This document shows positions 42,888 to 52,776 of a stretch of DNA of 64,000 nucleotides, one piece after another. Both the position numbers and the translations under genes were made by a program. This DNA is from Massilia phosphatilytica. GTDB lineage: Bacteria > Pseudomonadota > Gammaproteobacteria > Burkholderiales > Burkholderiaceae_D. Each line of letters begins with the position of its first letter. Position 1 is the first letter of the stretch. The notes beneath the pieces were generated by a model that ran no database searches, was not told the DNA's origin, and saw only the letters and a list, made by a program, of their open reading frames with translations. The DNA lies in the NCBI RefSeq assembly GCF_002968015.1, contig NZ_PUIP01000004.1, positions 124,001 through 188,000 on the forward strand. The letters run 5' to 3'.

Positions 42888-44548
42888 CACCAGCTCCTGA
42901 ATTTCGCCGGCGGTTCGTACAGGCCGCCGGACCAGTCGACCAGCTCCGCGATGCTTTTCGCCGCCAGCAGCGAGCGGGTCGCGTCGGCGCGCCGCACACC
43001 CATGTCTTCCGGCAGCGCGATCAGGCCTTCCGCCCGCATGCGCGCCGTCTGCTTCGGGTCGTGCGTGAGGCCGATGGGCGTGACGCCCGCGACGGCCGCC
43101 AGCATCGCTTTTCTCTCTTCCAGCGAACGGGCCTTGTACAGGTAGGCGATGCCCTCCTCGGTCAGCACGTGCGTGACGTCGTCGCCGTAGATCATCACCG
43201 GCGCCAGCGGCATGCCGGACGTCTTGCCGACTTCCACCGCGTCCAGCGATTCCACGATCGTGGGCTGGCTGCCGTCCTGGAACGTCTCGACCATCTGCAC
43301 GACGAGCTTCTTGCCGCGTGCAAGTGGATCCTGGGTCTCCACGAGGTCGAGCCAGGCTGGTGTCGGATGGCGGCGGCCGTGCGGGTCGTGGCCCATGTTC
43401 GGCGCGCCGCCGAAGCCGGTCAGGCGGCCGTGCGTCACGGTGGACGAGTTGCCCAGGCCATCCATCTGCAGGGTCGAGCCGATGAACAGGTCGACGGCGT
43501 ACTGGCCCGCCAGCTGGCAGAACGCACGGTTCGAGCGCATGGAGCCGTCGCGGCCGATGAAGAACACGTCGGGACGGGCGGCCGTGTATTTTTCCATGCC
43601 CAGTTCCGCGCCGAAGCAGTGCACGCTCTCGACCCAGCCCGACTCGATGGCGGGGATCAGGGTCGGGTGCGGGTTCAAGGTCCAGTTGCGGCAGATCTTG
43701 CCTTTCAGGCCCAGCTGCTCGCCGTAGGTCGGCAGCAGCAGTTCGATCGCGGCCGTGTTGAAGCCGATGCCGTGGTTCAGCGACTGCACGTTGTGGCGCT
43801 CGTAGACACCGCGGATCGCCATCATCCCCATCAGGATGTGCACCGGTTTGATGAGGCGCGGGTCGCGCGTGAACAGCGGTTCGATGTAGAACGGCTTGTC
43901 CGACCTGACGACGTAGTCGACCCACGAACCGGGGATGTCCACGCGGGGCAGGTCCTTCGGGTCGTCCACGATCTCGTTGACCTGGGCGATCACGATGCCG
44001 TCGCGGAACGCGGCCGCCTCGACGAGGGCCGGCGTGTCTTCCGTGCTCGGCCCGGTGTACAGATTGCCCTGGCGATCCGCCATATAGCCGGCGACCATCA
44101 CGACGTTCGGCGACAGGTCGACGTACAGGCGGGCATACAGTTCGATATACGTGTGCAGGGCGCCCACCGTGAGCGTGCCCTCCTGCAGGAATTGCGAGAT
44201 GCGCAGGCTCTGCGCGCCGGCGAAGGCGAAATCGAGCTTGCTGGCGATGCCGCGCTCGAACAGGTCCAGGTGTTCCGGCAGGCTCACGCTGGGCATGATC
44301 ATGTGCAGCTTGTTGATCCGGTCCGGGTCGACCTGCACGAGGGCGCGGGCGAGGAAGTCCGCCTGTTTCTGGTTGTTCCCCTCGAGGACGACGCGGTCGC
44401 CGCCGGCCAGCAGCAGCTCGAGGGCGTCGACGATGCGGGCGCTGTCCAGCACGGGACCGTCGGCCAGGTGGCTTGCCGCCGCCATCCGCCGCGCCTTCTC
44501 GCGGCGCCGGGTGTCCCACTGGCGCGTCGTGGCCGTATTGCTTTCCAT
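42887..44548 (-). CDS. mdcA: Malonate decarboxylase alpha subunit MdcA (acetyl-S-ACP:malonate ACP transferase)
   Basis: 553 aa, full length for MdcA. Typical stretches are VVLEGNNQKQADFLARAL, NHGIGFNTAAIELLLPTYG, GSTLQMDGLGNSSTVTHGR and GMPLAPVMIYGDDVTHVL. It swaps malonate for acetate on the carrier thioester, regenerating malonyl-S-ACP. It is first gene of the operon, with AAAGGAG upstream of ATG 44548. The divergent mdcR promoter region is 126 bp long. Confidence 0.95.
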   Translation of the reverse strand: MESNTATTRQWDTRRREKARRMAAASHLADGPVLDSARIVDALELLLAGGDRVVLEGNNQKQADFLARALVQVDPDRINKLHMIMPSVSLPEHLDLFERGIASKLDFAFAGAQSLRISQFLQEGTLTVGALHTYIELYARLYVDLSPNVVMVAGYMADRQGNLYTGPSTEDTPALVEAAAFRDGIVIAQVNEIVDDPKDLPRVDIPGSWVDYVVRSDKPFYIEPLFTRDPRLIKPVHILMGMMAIRGVYERHNVQSLNHGIGFNTAAIELLLPTYGEQLGLKGKICRNWTLNPHPTLIPAIESGWVESVHCFGAELGMEKYTAARPDVFFIGRDGSMRSNRAFCQLAGQYAVDLFIGSTLQMDGLGNSSTVTHGRLTGFGGAPNMGHDPHGRRHPTPAWLDLVETQDPLARGKKLVVQMVETFQDGSQPTIVESLDAVEVGKTSGMPLAPVMIYGDDVTHVLTEEGIAYLYKARSLEERKAMLAAVAGVTPIGLTHDPKQTARMRAEGLIALPEDMGVRRADATRSLLAAKSIAELVDWSGGLYEPPAKFRSW

Positions 44549-44627
44549 ATTGTCTCCTTTGTACGGACGGTAGGGCCAGCATAGAAAGGAGTGGACCGGG
44601 CTTCAATCAACGCGGCGGCGGAATGTT

Positions 44628-44652
44628 TACTCTGAGGTTAATGATTAGAGTA
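44628..44652. promoter_or_regulatory. Inverted repeat, candidate MdcR operator
   Basis: TACTCT-N13-AGAGTA lies between the divergent mdcA and mdcR genes, 23 bp before mdcR. The size and symmetry suit a LysR-type binding site that controls both directions. It has not been compared with known MdcR sites. Confidence 0.45.
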
Positions 44653-44674
44653 TGCTTTCGGGGGGAGCGGGCCT

Positions 44675-45610
44675 ATGATCGATGAAGAGATTACTTTAAA
44701 GAAACTGGAAGTCTTCCTGGCCTTCATGCGCCTGCACAGCCTCGCGCGCGTTTCGGAAGAACTGGGCCAGAGCACCGTCAGCATCCACCGCGCGCTGCAC
44801 TCGCTGGAGGAGGGATTGCGCTGCCCGCTGTTCCGGCGCGAGGGCAGGAGTCTCGCGCCGCTGCCGGCCGCCTACGCGTTCGCCAAGCACGCGCAGCGCG
44901 CCGTCAGCGAAACGGAAGAGGGCGTACGCAAGGTGCGCGAACTGGCCGGCTTCGCGGGCGGTCGCCTGAAGATCGGATCGCTGTATTCGCTGACCTTGCG
45001 CTGCATCCCGCAACTGCTCATGGGTCTCAAGCTGCGCCGGCCCGAACTCCAGATCGATCTCACGCTCGGGTCGAACCAGGAGTTGCTGCGCGGCCTGGAC
45101 GAGGGCCGGCTCGACGCGATCGTGATCGGCCTGCAGGCGCCGCTGGACGATGCGCAGCTGATCGCGGTGCCGCTGTTCGAGGACGAGGTGCACCTGGCGG
45201 CGCCGTTGGGGTCGCCGTATGCGGGCCGCGCGCGCGTGGACCTGCGCGACCTGGAGGGCGAGAAATTCATCACGCTGGGCGGCGGCTTCGTCACGTCGGA
45301 CAGCTTCGACCACGCGTTCCGCCAGGCCGGCTACACGCCGGAGACGATCATGCGCGTGTCCGACATCTTCTCGCTGATCAACCTGGTCAGCGGCGGCATG
45401 GGCTACAGCCTGCTGCCGGGCCGCGTGGCCGAATTCAGCACGCGCATCCAGCTGATCCCGCTCGATGCGCCGTACGCGTCGCACCAGACCATCAGCCTGC
45501 TCATCTCGAAAAGCCGCGAGCGCGATCCGAACCTGCTGGCGCTGGCGGCCGAGTGCCGGATGTATGGCAAGGCGCAGGCCCTCGGGCGCGTCGAGGTCGG
45601 CACCCGGTAG
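44675..45610 (+). CDS. mdcR: LysR-family regulator of malonate decarboxylase (MdcR)
   Basis: 311 aa. The helix-turn-helix is KLEVFLAFMRLHSLARVSEEL, STVSIHRALHSLEE. The effector domain follows (GGRLKIGSLYSLTLRCIPQLL, GGGFVTSDSFDHAFRQAGY). LysR proteins divergent to mdcA are normally MdcR, an activator responding to malonate. GGGGAG lies ~8 bp before ATG 44675. Confidence 0.9.
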   Translation: MIDEEITLKKLEVFLAFMRLHSLARVSEELGQSTVSIHRALHSLEEGLRCPLFRREGRSLAPLPAAYAFAKHAQRAVSETEEGVRKVRELAGFAGGRLKIGSLYSLTLRCIPQLLMGLKLRRPELQIDLTLGSNQELLRGLDEGRLDAIVIGLQAPLDDAQLIAVPLFEDEVHLAAPLGSPYAGRARVDLRDLEGEKFITLGGGFVTSDSFDHAFRQAGYTPETIMRVSDIFSLINLVSGGMGYSLLPGRVAEFSTRIQLIPLDAPYASHQTISLLISKSRERDPNLLALAAECRMYGKAQALGRVEVGTR

Positions 45611-45742
45611 CGCGCGCGGCACGGGCGTTTGACAGGGCCACGCAAGCGCCTATACTCGTTGCGAGCCAGCGCGTACCGCGGGCCAACCGTCGCGACTGCC
45701 TGGAGCGGTCTCCACAACCGCGTAGACACTGCCGGAGACACC

Positions 45743-47830
45743 GTGGCCAACCGAGTCCTCATCATCTCACCCAGCGCGGATGACGTTCGCCTCCTCGAAC
45801 ATGCGCTCAAACAGGCGCACGACGGTCCATTCGACGTGGAGAGCGTGTGCGCGCTGGCGGATGGCCTGGAGCGCATCCGGCAGGGGGGCATCGATGCGAT
45901 CCTCGCCGACCTGGCGCTGCCGGACGCCCGGGGCCTCGCCTGCTTCGATCGCTTGCACGACGCGGCGCCGCATACGGCCATCCTCACGCTGTGCGAGCTC
46001 GAGAACGAGGACGAAGCCAAGGAAGCGGTCAGGCGCGGCGCCCAGGGCTGGCTGTCGAAGGGGTATTTCGACAACTACCTGGTGCCGCAATCCTTGCGCA
46101 ACATAATCAACCGCCTGAAAGTGGAGCAGGGCCTGTACGTCGCCCAGGCACGTGCCGAAATCACGCTCAACTCCATCGGCGACGCCGTCGTCTCGGCCGA
46201 CATGGACGGCCGCGTCGACTACCTGAATGTCGCGGCCGAACGGATCAGCGGGTGGACCCGGGAACAGGCCGCGGGCCGGCCGGTCGCGGAGATCCTGAAC
46301 ATCGTCGACGGCGCCACGGGACGGGCGCTACCCAACCCCATCGCGGTCGCACTCGAGGGCAACCGGCCCCTGGGTTTCGCGGGCGAGGCCATCCTGGTCG
46401 GCCGGGACGGCAGGCGCATCCCGATCGAAGATTCGGCCGCGCCCATCCACGATTGGGACGGACGGGCCGTCGGCGCCGTGATGGTGTTCCGCGACATCTC
46501 CCACAGCGTGGCGCTGACATCGAAGATGCGGCACCAGGCGCAGCACGACTTCCTCACCGGGCTCCCGAACCGCATGCTTTTGAACGACCGCATCGCGCAC
46601 GCGGTTGCCCAGGCCCGGCGCGATGGCTTCCATCCGGCGCTGCTGTTCCTGGACCTCGATAAATTCAAGCACATCAACGATTCGCTCGGACACGCGGTCG
46701 GCGACCAGTTGCTGCAGGCCGTGTCGGAACGCCTCGTCAAGTGCGTCCGCGCGTCCGACACGGTCAGCCGCCACGGCGGCGACGAGTTCGTGATCCTGCT
46801 GGCCGACGAACGCCGGCCGCAGGACGCGGCGCTCACGGCCGACAAGATCCTGCTTGCGCTGTCGGCGCCGTTCCTGATCGGCGGCCAGGAGCTGCACACC
46901 TCGACCAGCATCGGCGTCAGCGTGTTTCCGCTCGACGGCATGGAATCGGCAACCCTGATCAAGAACGCCGACACCGCGATGTACCACGCCAAGGAGCGCG
47001 GGCGCGGCAATTACCAGTTCTTCCACCAGGAGATGAACACACGCGCCGTGGAGCGGCAACTGGTCGAGAGCAGCCTGCGCAGGGCGCTGGAGCGTTCCGA
47101 ATTCAGGTTGCACTACCAGCCCAAAGTCGAGCTGGCGACCGGCCGCATCACCGGCGTGGAAGCACTGCTGCGGTGGGAGCATCCGGAATGGGGCCTGGTG
47201 CAGCCCGACCGGTTCATAGCCGTCGCGGAGGAGTGCGGCCTGATCATCCCGATCGGGCGCTGGGTGCTGCACGAGGCGTGCACGCAGGCCGTGCGCTGGC
47301 GGCGCGCCGGCCTTCCCGCCGTATCGATCGCCGTGAACGTCTCCGCGCTCGAATTCCGGCACCGGGAGTTCTTTGCGCACGCACTCGCCATCCTCGGCGC
47401 CACGGGCGTGGACCCGGCATGCCTGCAGCTCGAGCTGACCGAAAGCGTATTGATGCGCGACGTGACGGCGAGCGCCGACCTGCTCGGCAGGTTCAAGGCG
47501 CTGGGCGTCGAGATCGCCGTGGACGATTTTGGCACCGGCTACTCCAGCCTGAGCTACCTGAACCAGTTTCCCATCGATGTGCTGAAGATCGACAAGTCGT
47601 TCGTCCGGGCGATCGATGCCAGCGCGGGAAGCAACGGCGCCATCGTGAGCGCCGTCATCGGCATGGGCAAGACCCTGCATCACCGCGTTGTCGCCGAGGG
47701 CGTCGAGGACCAGGCCCAGTTGGCCTTCCTGAAGGCGAACGACTGCAACGAAGCGCAGGGCTACTGGTTCAGCCGTCCGGTCGACGCGGCCGCGATGGGC
47801 GCCATTCTCGATGCCGGCGTGGTTGCCTGA
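45743..47830 (+). CDS. REC-PAS-GGDEF-EAL signalling protein (GTG start)
   Basis: 695 aa. The receiver domain (ANRVLIISPSADDV; phospho-acceptor Asp in ILADLALPD) is followed by PAS (~140-270). GGDEF has intact RHGGDEF with RxxD I-site RASD upstream, and EAL has EALLRWEHP and DDFGTGYSS intact. Both synthesis and hydrolysis of cyclic-di-GMP are possible. GTG 45743 is chosen because GGAG lies upstream and the receiver fold starts there. The 3' end overlaps the convergent epimerase by 70 bp. No cognate kinase is adjacent. Confidence 0.92.
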   Translation: MANRVLIISPSADDVRLLEHALKQAHDGPFDVESVCALADGLERIRQGGIDAILADLALPDARGLACFDRLHDAAPHTAILTLCELENEDEAKEAVRRGAQGWLSKGYFDNYLVPQSLRNIINRLKVEQGLYVAQARAEITLNSIGDAVVSADMDGRVDYLNVAAERISGWTREQAAGRPVAEILNIVDGATGRALPNPIAVALEGNRPLGFAGEAILVGRDGRRIPIEDSAAPIHDWDGRAVGAVMVFRDISHSVALTSKMRHQAQHDFLTGLPNRMLLNDRIAHAVAQARRDGFHPALLFLDLDKFKHINDSLGHAVGDQLLQAVSERLVKCVRASDTVSRHGGDEFVILLADERRPQDAALTADKILLALSAPFLIGGQELHTSTSIGVSVFPLDGMESATLIKNADTAMYHAKERGRGNYQFFHQEMNTRAVERQLVESSLRRALERSEFRLHYQPKVELATGRITGVEALLRWEHPEWGLVQPDRFIAVAEECGLIIPIGRWVLHEACTQAVRWRRAGLPAVSIAVNVSALEFRHREFFAHALAILGATGVDPACLQLELTESVLMRDVTASADLLGRFKALGVEIAVDDFGTGYSSLSYLNQFPIDVLKIDKSFVRAIDASAGSNGAIVSAVIGMGKTLHHRVVAEGVEDQAQLAFLKANDCNEAQGYWFSRPVDAAAMGAILDAGVVA

Positions 47831-48807
47831 CCGCCCGGGCCCGCCGCCAGGCAGCCGAGTCCCTCCAGCGTGCGCTCGACGGCCTCGTCGAGCGGCGTGT
47901 GCGGCTCCGCGCCCAGCACGCCCACAAGGCGGCCATTGTCCAGTTTGACCGGCTGGCGCCACAGGTAGCGCATGTCCCACAGTTCGCGCAGCGTTTCGTT
48001 GAACGGCGTGGCCAGGCGCACGAGCCACCACGGGAAGGCGCCGACGGTCGCGCGGCCGCCGCGCCGGGCGACGACGCGGGCGATGGCGGCGCACATCGCC
48101 GTGCCGTCCGCGTCCCAGTGGCCGTTCATGTGGAAGCGCGCGCAAGGCTCCAGGCTGGCGCGGCGCGCGATCAGCGCGACCATCGTCGCGGCCACGTCCG
48201 GCAGGTAGGCCCACTGGTGGCCGACGCCGGGCGCGCCCGGGTTGGCGATGCGGCCGACCGGCTTGCCCGGCTTGACGAGGCCTTGCGCGAACCAGTTGTT
48301 GCCGGCGCGGGGACCGAAGAAATCGCCGGCGCGGACGATGAGCGCGCGGCCGCCGCGGTCGGCGTACGCCTGCAGCGCCGCTTCCATCCGCACCCGCAGG
48401 TCGCCCTTGTGCGTGGGCGGGCGCTGCGGGGCGTCCTCGGCGATGAGGGGGAATGCGTCCGGGCCGTAGTTGTACACGGTGCCGGGCAGGACGACGAGCG
48501 CGCCGTTCGCAGCGGCGGCCGCGATCGTATTCTCCAGCATCGGCAACACGCGCCGGCCCCAGTCGCGGTAGCCCGGCGGATTCACGGCGTGCACGATGAC
48601 GGCGCAGCCCTGCGCGGCGCGGGCCACGTCCGCGCAGTCCATCGCGTCGCCGGCGATCCATGCGATGCCGTCGGCGTCGACCGCCTCGGCCGCCAGCCCG
48701 CGCTTCAGGCCCCGCACCCGCCAGCCGGCGCGTGCCAGTTGCCGCGCCACTTCGCCTCCGATGCCGCCGCTTGCGCCCAGTACCAATGCCGTGCCGTTCT
48801 CGTTCAT
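47761..48807 (-). CDS. NAD(P)-dependent epimerase/dehydratase-like (extended SDR) protein
   Basis: 348 aa. The Rossmann motif is VLGASGGIGGEVARQL, and a Tyr-containing active-site-like region reads LPGTVYNYGPDAFP; the canonical YxxxK is not obvious. RAGDFFGPRAGNNWF is typical of atypical/extended SDRs. GGAGG precedes ATG 48807. A LysR gene is divergent and may control it. The substrate is unknown. Confidence 0.82.
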   Translation of the reverse strand: MNENGTALVLGASGGIGGEVARQLARAGWRVRGLKRGLAAEAVDADGIAWIAGDAMDCADVARAAQGCAVIVHAVNPPGYRDWGRRVLPMLENTIAAAAANGALVVLPGTVYNYGPDAFPLIAEDAPQRPPTHKGDLRVRMEAALQAYADRGGRALIVRAGDFFGPRAGNNWFAQGLVKPGKPVGRIANPGAPGVGHQWAYLPDVAATMVALIARRASLEPCARFHMNGHWDADGTAMCAAIARVVARRGGRATVGAFPWWLVRLATPFNETLRELWDMRYLWRQPVKLDNGRLVGVLGAEPHTPLDEAVERTLEGLGCLAAGPGGQATTPASRMAPIAAASTGRLNQ

Positions 48808-48908
48808 GTCGTCCTCCGTGCGTTGAAAGTGTTGACAGCGTAGCGGGATCTCGGGCTCAATGGAATTGCATAGCCCGTACTAGCCGATAAACGATTTTGT
48901 ATAACCTC

Positions 48909-49823
48909 ATGGCCTCGAACATCGAATGGGAACTCTATCGCGCCTTCCTCGGCGTGCTGCGTGAAGGGTCGCTGTCCGGTGCGGCGCGTGCGCTCGGGGT
49001 GGCGCAGCCGACAGTCGGGCGCCATGTGGCGGCGCTGGAGGGGGCGCTGGGGCTCGTCCTGTTCACCCGGTCGCAGACGGGGCTGCTGCCCACGGAGGCG
49101 GCCCATGCGCTGCGCGTGCACGCGGAGGCGATGGAGAGCACGGCCGCCGCGCTGGAGCGGACAGCGTCCGGCCTGCGCGACGGGGCCGACGGCGTGGCCG
49201 GCACGGTCCGGATCAGCGTCAGCGAGGTCGTGGGCGTGGAGGTCATGCCGGCCATCGTCGCCGGTCTCGCCTCGCATCATCCTGCGTTGAAGGTAGAACT
49301 GGTGCTGTCGAACCGCGTGCACGACCTGTTGCAGCGCGAAGCCGACATCGCCGTGCGCATGACGGCGCCGCGCCAGGAGCAGCTGGTGGCGCGCCGCGTC
49401 GGTGCCATCGAACTGGGGCTGCATGCGGCGCCCGCGTACCTGGCCCGGCGCGGGACCCCGGCCATGGTCGATGACCTGGCGGCGCATGCAGTGATCGGCT
49501 ACGACCGTCCGACGCCGTTCGTGCGCCAGGCCGCGAAGGCGCTGCCGGGTTTTACGCGCGACCGGTTCGCGCTGCGTACGGACAGTGACGTGGCCCAGCT
49601 GGCGTTGATCCGCGCCGGCGCCGGCATCGGCGTGTGCCAGGTGCCGCTGGCCGCGCGCGCACCCGCGCTCGTGCGCGTGCTGCCGGATGCGTTTCGCTTC
49701 CGGCTCGATACGTGGGTCACCATGCATGAGGACTTGCGCGCCAGCCCCCGCTGCCGGGTCGCGTTCGACGCGCTCGCCGCCGGCCTGGAAGATTACATCG
49801 GCGGGGCCGGGTCCGTGCCGTAG
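48909..49823 (+). CDS. LysR-family transcriptional regulator
   Basis: 304 aa from ATG 48909; a TTG 12 bp upstream is an alternative. The HTH reads YRAFLGVLREGSLSGAARALG, QPTVGRHVAALE. The substrate-binding domain contains GTVRISVSEVVGVEVMPAI and IRAGAGIGVCQVPL. It is divergent to the epimerase gene, which it probably regulates. The last 31 bp overlap the convergent sensor-kinase gene. Confidence 0.9.
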   Translation: MASNIEWELYRAFLGVLREGSLSGAARALGVAQPTVGRHVAALEGALGLVLFTRSQTGLLPTEAAHALRVHAEAMESTAAALERTASGLRDGADGVAGTVRISVSEVVGVEVMPAIVAGLASHHPALKVELVLSNRVHDLLQREADIAVRMTAPRQEQLVARRVGAIELGLHAAPAYLARRGTPAMVDDLAAHAVIGYDRPTPFVRQAAKALPGFTRDRFALRTDSDVAQLALIRAGAGIGVCQVPLAARAPALVRVLPDAFRFRLDTWVTMHEDLRASPRCRVAFDALAAGLEDYIGGAGSVP

Positions 49824-52765
49824 GCGTGCATGCCGGGCACGGTCAGGGTGACCATCGTGCCCTGGCGCGGGCCGCCGGCGATGTCCAGGCGCGCGCCGAT
49901 GTGGTCCGCGCGCTCGCGCATGCCGACGAGGCCCCAGTGCCCGCTGCGCGCGCCGTCGCGCCGCACGGGTTCGGGGATGCCGCGGCCGTCGTCGGCCACG
50001 CACAACGTGAGCGCGCGGCGCGCATGGACCAGCGTGACGCGGATGCGTGCCGCCTGCGCATGGGCGAACGCGTTGCGCAAGGCCTCGCGGGCAATCTCCG
50101 CGATCTCGTCGGCCGCGGTGGCGAGCAAGGGGCGGCGCTCGCCCTCCACGTGCAGGTCGACGGCCAGCGCGCCGTGCGTCAGCTTGAGGCGCGCGATCTC
50201 GTCGACCAGCACGTCTTCCAGCACATGGGCGTCACCGGCGCGCAGTTCCTGCAGCTGGTCGCGGCCTTCCCCGATGGCGTGGCTCGCATCGTCCAGCACA
50301 TTCTCCAGCTGCCGGCGCGCGCCGGCATCGGGCGGCAGGGTCGCGGCGACCGCGTCCACCCGCAGCACGAGGCCTTGCACGGTCTGCAGGAAGGTGTCGT
50401 GCAGGGTGCGCGCGATGCGCTCGCGTTCGGCCGTCCTGACCTGCAGCCGTTCCGTGAGCCGGCGCGTCACGTGGCGCATGCGGTAGCGGTACAGCAGCAC
50501 CCCGAGCAGCGCGAGCACGCCGGCGCAGGCGATCCGGAACCACAGCGTCTGCACGAGCGTCGGCGCCACGCGCAGGGGGAGGGTGGCGACAGCGTCGCCC
50601 GGCACGCCGTCCTCGTTCACGGCGCGCACATGGAACATGTAGTCGCCGGGGCCGATGTTGGTGTAGGACGTGGCGCGCCGCGTGCCGGCATCGAGCCAGT
50701 CCTTGTCGACGCCGTCGAGCCGGTATTCGAAGCGCACGCGCTCCGGCAGGCGCAGCGCCGGTGCGGTGTACTGGATGCGGAAGTGGTCGGTGCCGGCCGG
50801 CAGGTCGGCCCTGCCATGCGCGGGCCAGGTGCGGTTGTCCGCCGTGACGTCGAGGATCACGGCCCGCGGCGGCACGCGGTTGCGGCGCAGTTGGGCGAGG
50901 TCGAGGCGCATGATGCCGCCGGTGGCCGACAGCCACAGGTTGCGACCATCGGCACTGATGATGCCGCGCCAGCGGTTTTCCATCGCGGCGCGGCCCGGGT
51001 AGCCGTCCAGTGCGTCGAACAATTCGTAGCGGAGCGGCCGGTCGGGGTCGCGCATGGCGTCGCGCCAGTCCGCCGCGCGCACGTGCACGAGGCCCGCGAC
51101 GCCGTTCATCCAGCGGTCGCCGTCCGGGGACACCGCGATGCCGGACAGGTTGCGCAGCACGCCCGGATCCTGGGTGCGGAGCAGCCGCAGCGTGCGGTCG
51201 CGCAGCACGGCCGTGCCACCGGAGCCGCTGACGACCAGGTCGTCGCCCGGGAACAGCGCGCTCGCCTGGCCCACGGGGCCCAGGTCGTAATCGCTCAGCC
51301 GGTCGTCGCGGTAGTGCACCAGCTTGCCGTCGCCGGTTGCCAGCCACATGGCGCCCGCGCCGGCGGACGCCGACTGGAAGATCTTGGGCGGCAGGTTGAA
51401 GGCGGCGCGCGGGAGCCAGCGGCCGTCGCGCCAGCCGATCAGGCCCGTTTCGAGCGATGCCGTCCACAAGACCTTGCCGTCGTCCAGGAGGCCGATCAGG
51501 CGGTAGTCGCGCGGCTTGCCGTCCGGGCCGGGCGGCAGCGGAATGTCTTCCACCGTGGTGCCGCGGCGGCGCTGGATGCTGCGCTTGCCGCCGACGAGCA
51601 GTGCGCCGTCGGGGCCGTTGTTGATCACGCTGGTCCAGGGGCCACGCTCGGCGGCCGGCGCCGCGTCGGGCGCGAGATGCCACAGGGTGCCCGTCGCGAA
51701 GTCGGCGGCCAGCACGCGGCCGGCCCCGTCCACGGCGAAGCTGTAGCGCGTGCCGCTGCCGGGCAGGCCGCTGTGCAGGAACCGGTTGCGCCGGAAGCGA
51801 TCGAGGCCGTTTTCCGTCGCCACCCAGATGTCGCCTTCGCGGTCTTCCAGGATGGCCGTCGTGCTCCGGCCCGACAGCAGCGCCGGGTCCGCGCTGCGTT
51901 CCGCGGTCGCCGCCGCGATGGTCCAGCGCGCGTCCTTGCGCCGCGCCGCGTCCGGCACGCGGCACACGGGCTGCGGGCAGTCCAGCAGCCACAGGGTGCC
52001 GTCGGCGTCGAACTGGCCGCTATCGAGTGATTGCGACGGCGCGTAAGTGCCGGGGCGCGGTCCACCGGTGGCGCCGAGCAGGTGCAGCGTACCGTCCGCC
52101 CGCGTCCACAGGCTGCCGTCCGGCGCCAGCAGCGGCTGCCCGCCCTTGCCGGACACCCGTTCGAAGCGGCCTGCGGCCCGGTCCAGGCGCCAGGCGCCGC
52201 GCTCGTTGAACGCCCACAGGTGGCCGGCACCGTCAACGAGGAGGTCTTCCTGGTGCGCGGTTTCCCATTCCGGTCCGGACGCCACGACGTGCCAGCGGCC
52301 GCCGGCGAGATGCGCGACGCGCCCGCCGACGGTCCACAGGCTGCCGTCCGTGTCGACGGCCATCGCGCGCACGTTCTCGTACGGCGAAGGCTGTACCGGC
52401 AGGTCGTCGTAGCGGCCGTCCGGATGCAGCACCGACGCGCCCTCGGCGGCGTAGGCGATAACCAGGTCGCCGTTCGGCGCGGCCCGCAGCACCTGGATGC
52501 GCTCGTGGCTGCGCCCCGGTTGCGCGGGCAGCGCATAGCGCTCGAAGCGGACGCCGTCGAAGCGGTACAGGCCGTCGGCAGTCCCGAGCCACAGCCAGCC
52601 GTCGCTGGTCTGGGCCATCGTGCGGATGGCCGGCGGCGCGCCGTCGGCGGCCGTCCATTGCGTGTGGTGGTAGTCGGTGAAGCCTTCCGGTGCCGCGCTG
52701 ATCGGTCCGGCGGCCAGCAGCAGGGTGGCCGCGAGGGTGCGCACGAGACGTTGGCGGCGGCGCAT
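49793..52765 (-). CDS. Membrane sensor histidine kinase with periplasmic beta-propeller (HisKA_3 type)
   Basis: 990 aa. A signal peptide (LVRTLAATLLLAAGPISAAP) leads into two Reg_prop-type seven-bladed propellers (units such as TSDGWLWLGTADGLYRFDG). A Y_Y_Y domain (RFEYRLDGVDKDW, DYMFHVRAVNEDG) and one membrane helix (FRIACAGVLALLGVLLYRY) follow. HisKA_3 has the phospho-His in IARTLHDTFLQTVQG, and HATPase_c contains DDGRGI. It pairs with the NarL-type regulator encoded 11 bp upstream. Such architecture often senses oligosaccharides or other large ligands; none can be named. It overlaps the LysR gene by 31 bp. Confidence 0.92.
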   Translation of the reverse strand: MRRRQRLVRTLAATLLLAAGPISAAPEGFTDYHHTQWTAADGAPPAIRTMAQTSDGWLWLGTADGLYRFDGVRFERYALPAQPGRSHERIQVLRAAPNGDLVIAYAAEGASVLHPDGRYDDLPVQPSPYENVRAMAVDTDGSLWTVGGRVAHLAGGRWHVVASGPEWETAHQEDLLVDGAGHLWAFNERGAWRLDRAAGRFERVSGKGGQPLLAPDGSLWTRADGTLHLLGATGGPRPGTYAPSQSLDSGQFDADGTLWLLDCPQPVCRVPDAARRKDARWTIAAATAERSADPALLSGRSTTAILEDREGDIWVATENGLDRFRRNRFLHSGLPGSGTRYSFAVDGAGRVLAADFATGTLWHLAPDAAPAAERGPWTSVINNGPDGALLVGGKRSIQRRRGTTVEDIPLPPGPDGKPRDYRLIGLLDDGKVLWTASLETGLIGWRDGRWLPRAAFNLPPKIFQSASAGAGAMWLATGDGKLVHYRDDRLSDYDLGPVGQASALFPGDDLVVSGSGGTAVLRDRTLRLLRTQDPGVLRNLSGIAVSPDGDRWMNGVAGLVHVRAADWRDAMRDPDRPLRYELFDALDGYPGRAAMENRWRGIISADGRNLWLSATGGIMRLDLAQLRRNRVPPRAVILDVTADNRTWPAHGRADLPAGTDHFRIQYTAPALRLPERVRFEYRLDGVDKDWLDAGTRRATSYTNIGPGDYMFHVRAVNEDGVPGDAVATLPLRVAPTLVQTLWFRIACAGVLALLGVLLYRYRMRHVTRRLTERLQVRTAERERIARTLHDTFLQTVQGLVLRVDAVAATLPPDAGARRQLENVLDDASHAIGEGRDQLQELRAGDAHVLEDVLVDEIARLKLTHGALAVDLHVEGERRPLLATAADEIAEIAREALRNAFAHAQAARIRVTLVHARRALTLCVADDGRGIPEPVRRDGARSGHWGLVGMRERADHIGARLDIAGGPRQGTMVTLTVPGMHAYGTDPAPPM

Positions 52766-52776
52766 CGCGGTGCCGC

